Assembly (NCBI RefSeq): GCF_042650885.1
Contig: NZ_JBHSBU010000001.1
Coordinates: 1,612,001-1,676,000 of the forward strand
From: Chitinimonas_A lacunae
GTDB taxonomy: Bacteria; Pseudomonadota; Gammaproteobacteria; Burkholderiales; Chitinimonadaceae
Reading direction: 5' to 3'
Length of the DNA stretch: 64,000 nucleotides
Each line of letters starts with the position of its first letter. Positions within the stretch are counted from its first letter, which is position 1. Of the stretch, positions 63,340 to 64,000 are shown piece by piece. The position numbers and the translations under genes were made by a program. The notes under the pieces are model-generated. The model saw only the letters and a list, made by a program, of their open reading frames with translations. It searched no databases and had not been told where the DNA came from.

Positions 63340-64000
63340 ATGCCCATTTCCCGCCTCGCGCCCGCGCTGTTGTGCCTAGGGCTGACCGTCCTGCCCGCCT
63401 CGGCCGACGAAGCCCGCGACGTGGCCGAACTGATCGGCCGGGGTCAGTCCAAAGCCGCCCTGGAACGGGTCGATGAGGCGCTGGCCAAACAGCCGCGTGA
63501 CGCCCGGCTGCGCTTTCTGCGCGGCGTGGCGCTGGCCGAACAGCAACGTCCGGTCGAGGCCATCAGCGTGTTCGTTGCCCTGACTGCCGATCATCCCACC
63601 CTGCCCGAGCCGTATAACAATCTGGCGGTGCTGTACGCCCAGCAGGGAGAGCTCGACAAGGCGCGGGCGGCCTTGCAGCAGGCGATCCGCACCAATCCGG
63701 CCTATGCCACGGCCCATGCCAATCTGGCCGATGTCTATGCCAAGCTGGCTGCCCAGGCCTACGACCGGGCCTTGCAGCTCGATGTGGCCGAGCGCCGCTA
63801 CGCCCCGCCGGCCGCCGGCACCCCCGCGCCGACCCAGCCCAAGCTGGCCTTGGTCAAAGAACTCTATACCCCGGTGCCGGGCACCCCTTCGGTGGTCGCG
63901 GCAGTAAGACCGGTGACGCCGCCCCCGGCCATCCCGGCCAAGCCGCCCGCGCCGATGGTGGTGGCCAGTGCGCCGCCGTCCAAACCCGTGCCGGTGCCCG
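63340..64000 (+). CDS. Secreted TPR protein with Pro/Ala-rich linker (3' end outside window)
   Basis: The frame is open from ATG 63340 to the window edge (220 codons). A signal peptide (MPISRLAPALLCLGLTVLPASA-DE) is followed by TPR units: ALERVDEALAKQPRDARLRFLRGVALAEQ, EPYNNLAVLYAQQGELDKARAALQQAIRTNP, YATAHANLADVYAKLA. From about residue 155 a Pro/Ala/Val-rich linker begins and continues past the edge. This layout is seen in betaproteobacterial TPR proteins with a C-terminal Cds6/SnoaL-like domain linked to L,D-transpeptidases. That domain is not in the window. Confidence 0.85.
   Translation, partial: MPISRLAPALLCLGLTVLPASADEARDVAELIGRGQSKAALERVDEALAKQPRDARLRFLRGVALAEQQRPVEAISVFVALTADHPTLPEPYNNLAVLYAQQGELDKARAALQQAIRTNPAYATAHANLADVYAKLAAQAYDRALQLDVAERRYAPPAAGTPAPTQPKLALVKELYTPVPGTPSVVAAVRPVTPPPAIPAKPPAPMVVASAPPSKPVPVP

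Overview
The window is chromosomal DNA of a GC-rich Betaproteobacterium (Burkholderiales or Neisseriales; the exact family cannot be settled from sequence alone). The evidence is a set of familiar housekeeping proteins (NrdA of about 960 aa, NrdB starting MLNWE, GlnS, HemE, PriA, RoxA), a nitrate-respiration locus with separate NarK1 and NarK2, and GC-rich genes separated by short, very AT-rich intergenic islands.

Region 1 (1-4373) is a tandem array of orphan RHS tips. There are two RHS C-terminal modules, each ending in a related YHTHGDYS-containing toxin-like domain and each overlapping a small paralogous candidate immunity gene by ATGA. A third, short RHS remnant follows. Near-identical direct repeats link the units.

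Region 2 (4433-24182) is a leftward nitrate-respiration and molybdenum-cofactor island. Read from right to left it is narK1, narK2, a radical SAM/SPASM gene, narGHJI, a parvulin PPIase, then moaA, a beta-carbonic anhydrase, mobB, moeA, moaD, mobA, and the narXL regulators. A decamer GGACTAGTTC lies upstream of narG (twice, 22 bp apart) and narK1, with a GGACTAGTC variant upstream of moaA; it is a candidate operator of the local regulon.

Region 3 (24300-41820) is mixed. It holds a cytoplasmic-looking avidin-family protein, an FKBP, a PilP-like secreted protein, a MASE1-PAS histidine kinase, a kinase/regulator pair with a large periplasmic sensor, an SPFH/SH3 gene pair, an AraC regulator divergent from an ABC-ATPase/FtsX-permease/LolA-like/beta-barrel operon, and a Mut7-C RNase fusion.

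Region 4 (41821-64000) is largely housekeeping: recQ, nrdAB (with NrdR and DnaA boxes upstream and a densely folded nrdA-nrdB spacer), slyD, a bcp-like peroxiredoxin, roxA, ychJ, a solute-binding protein, an AraC-AlkA fusion, priA, hemE, glnS, a questin-oxidase-like gene, a GNAT, a DUF486 membrane protein and the start of a TPR protein.

At a larger scale, at least ten intergenic islands carry a shared, undescribed motif of about 35-40 bp with a GCA-N7-TGC core and an AT-rich flank. No tRNA, rRNA, CRISPR array or intact insertion sequence was recognised.
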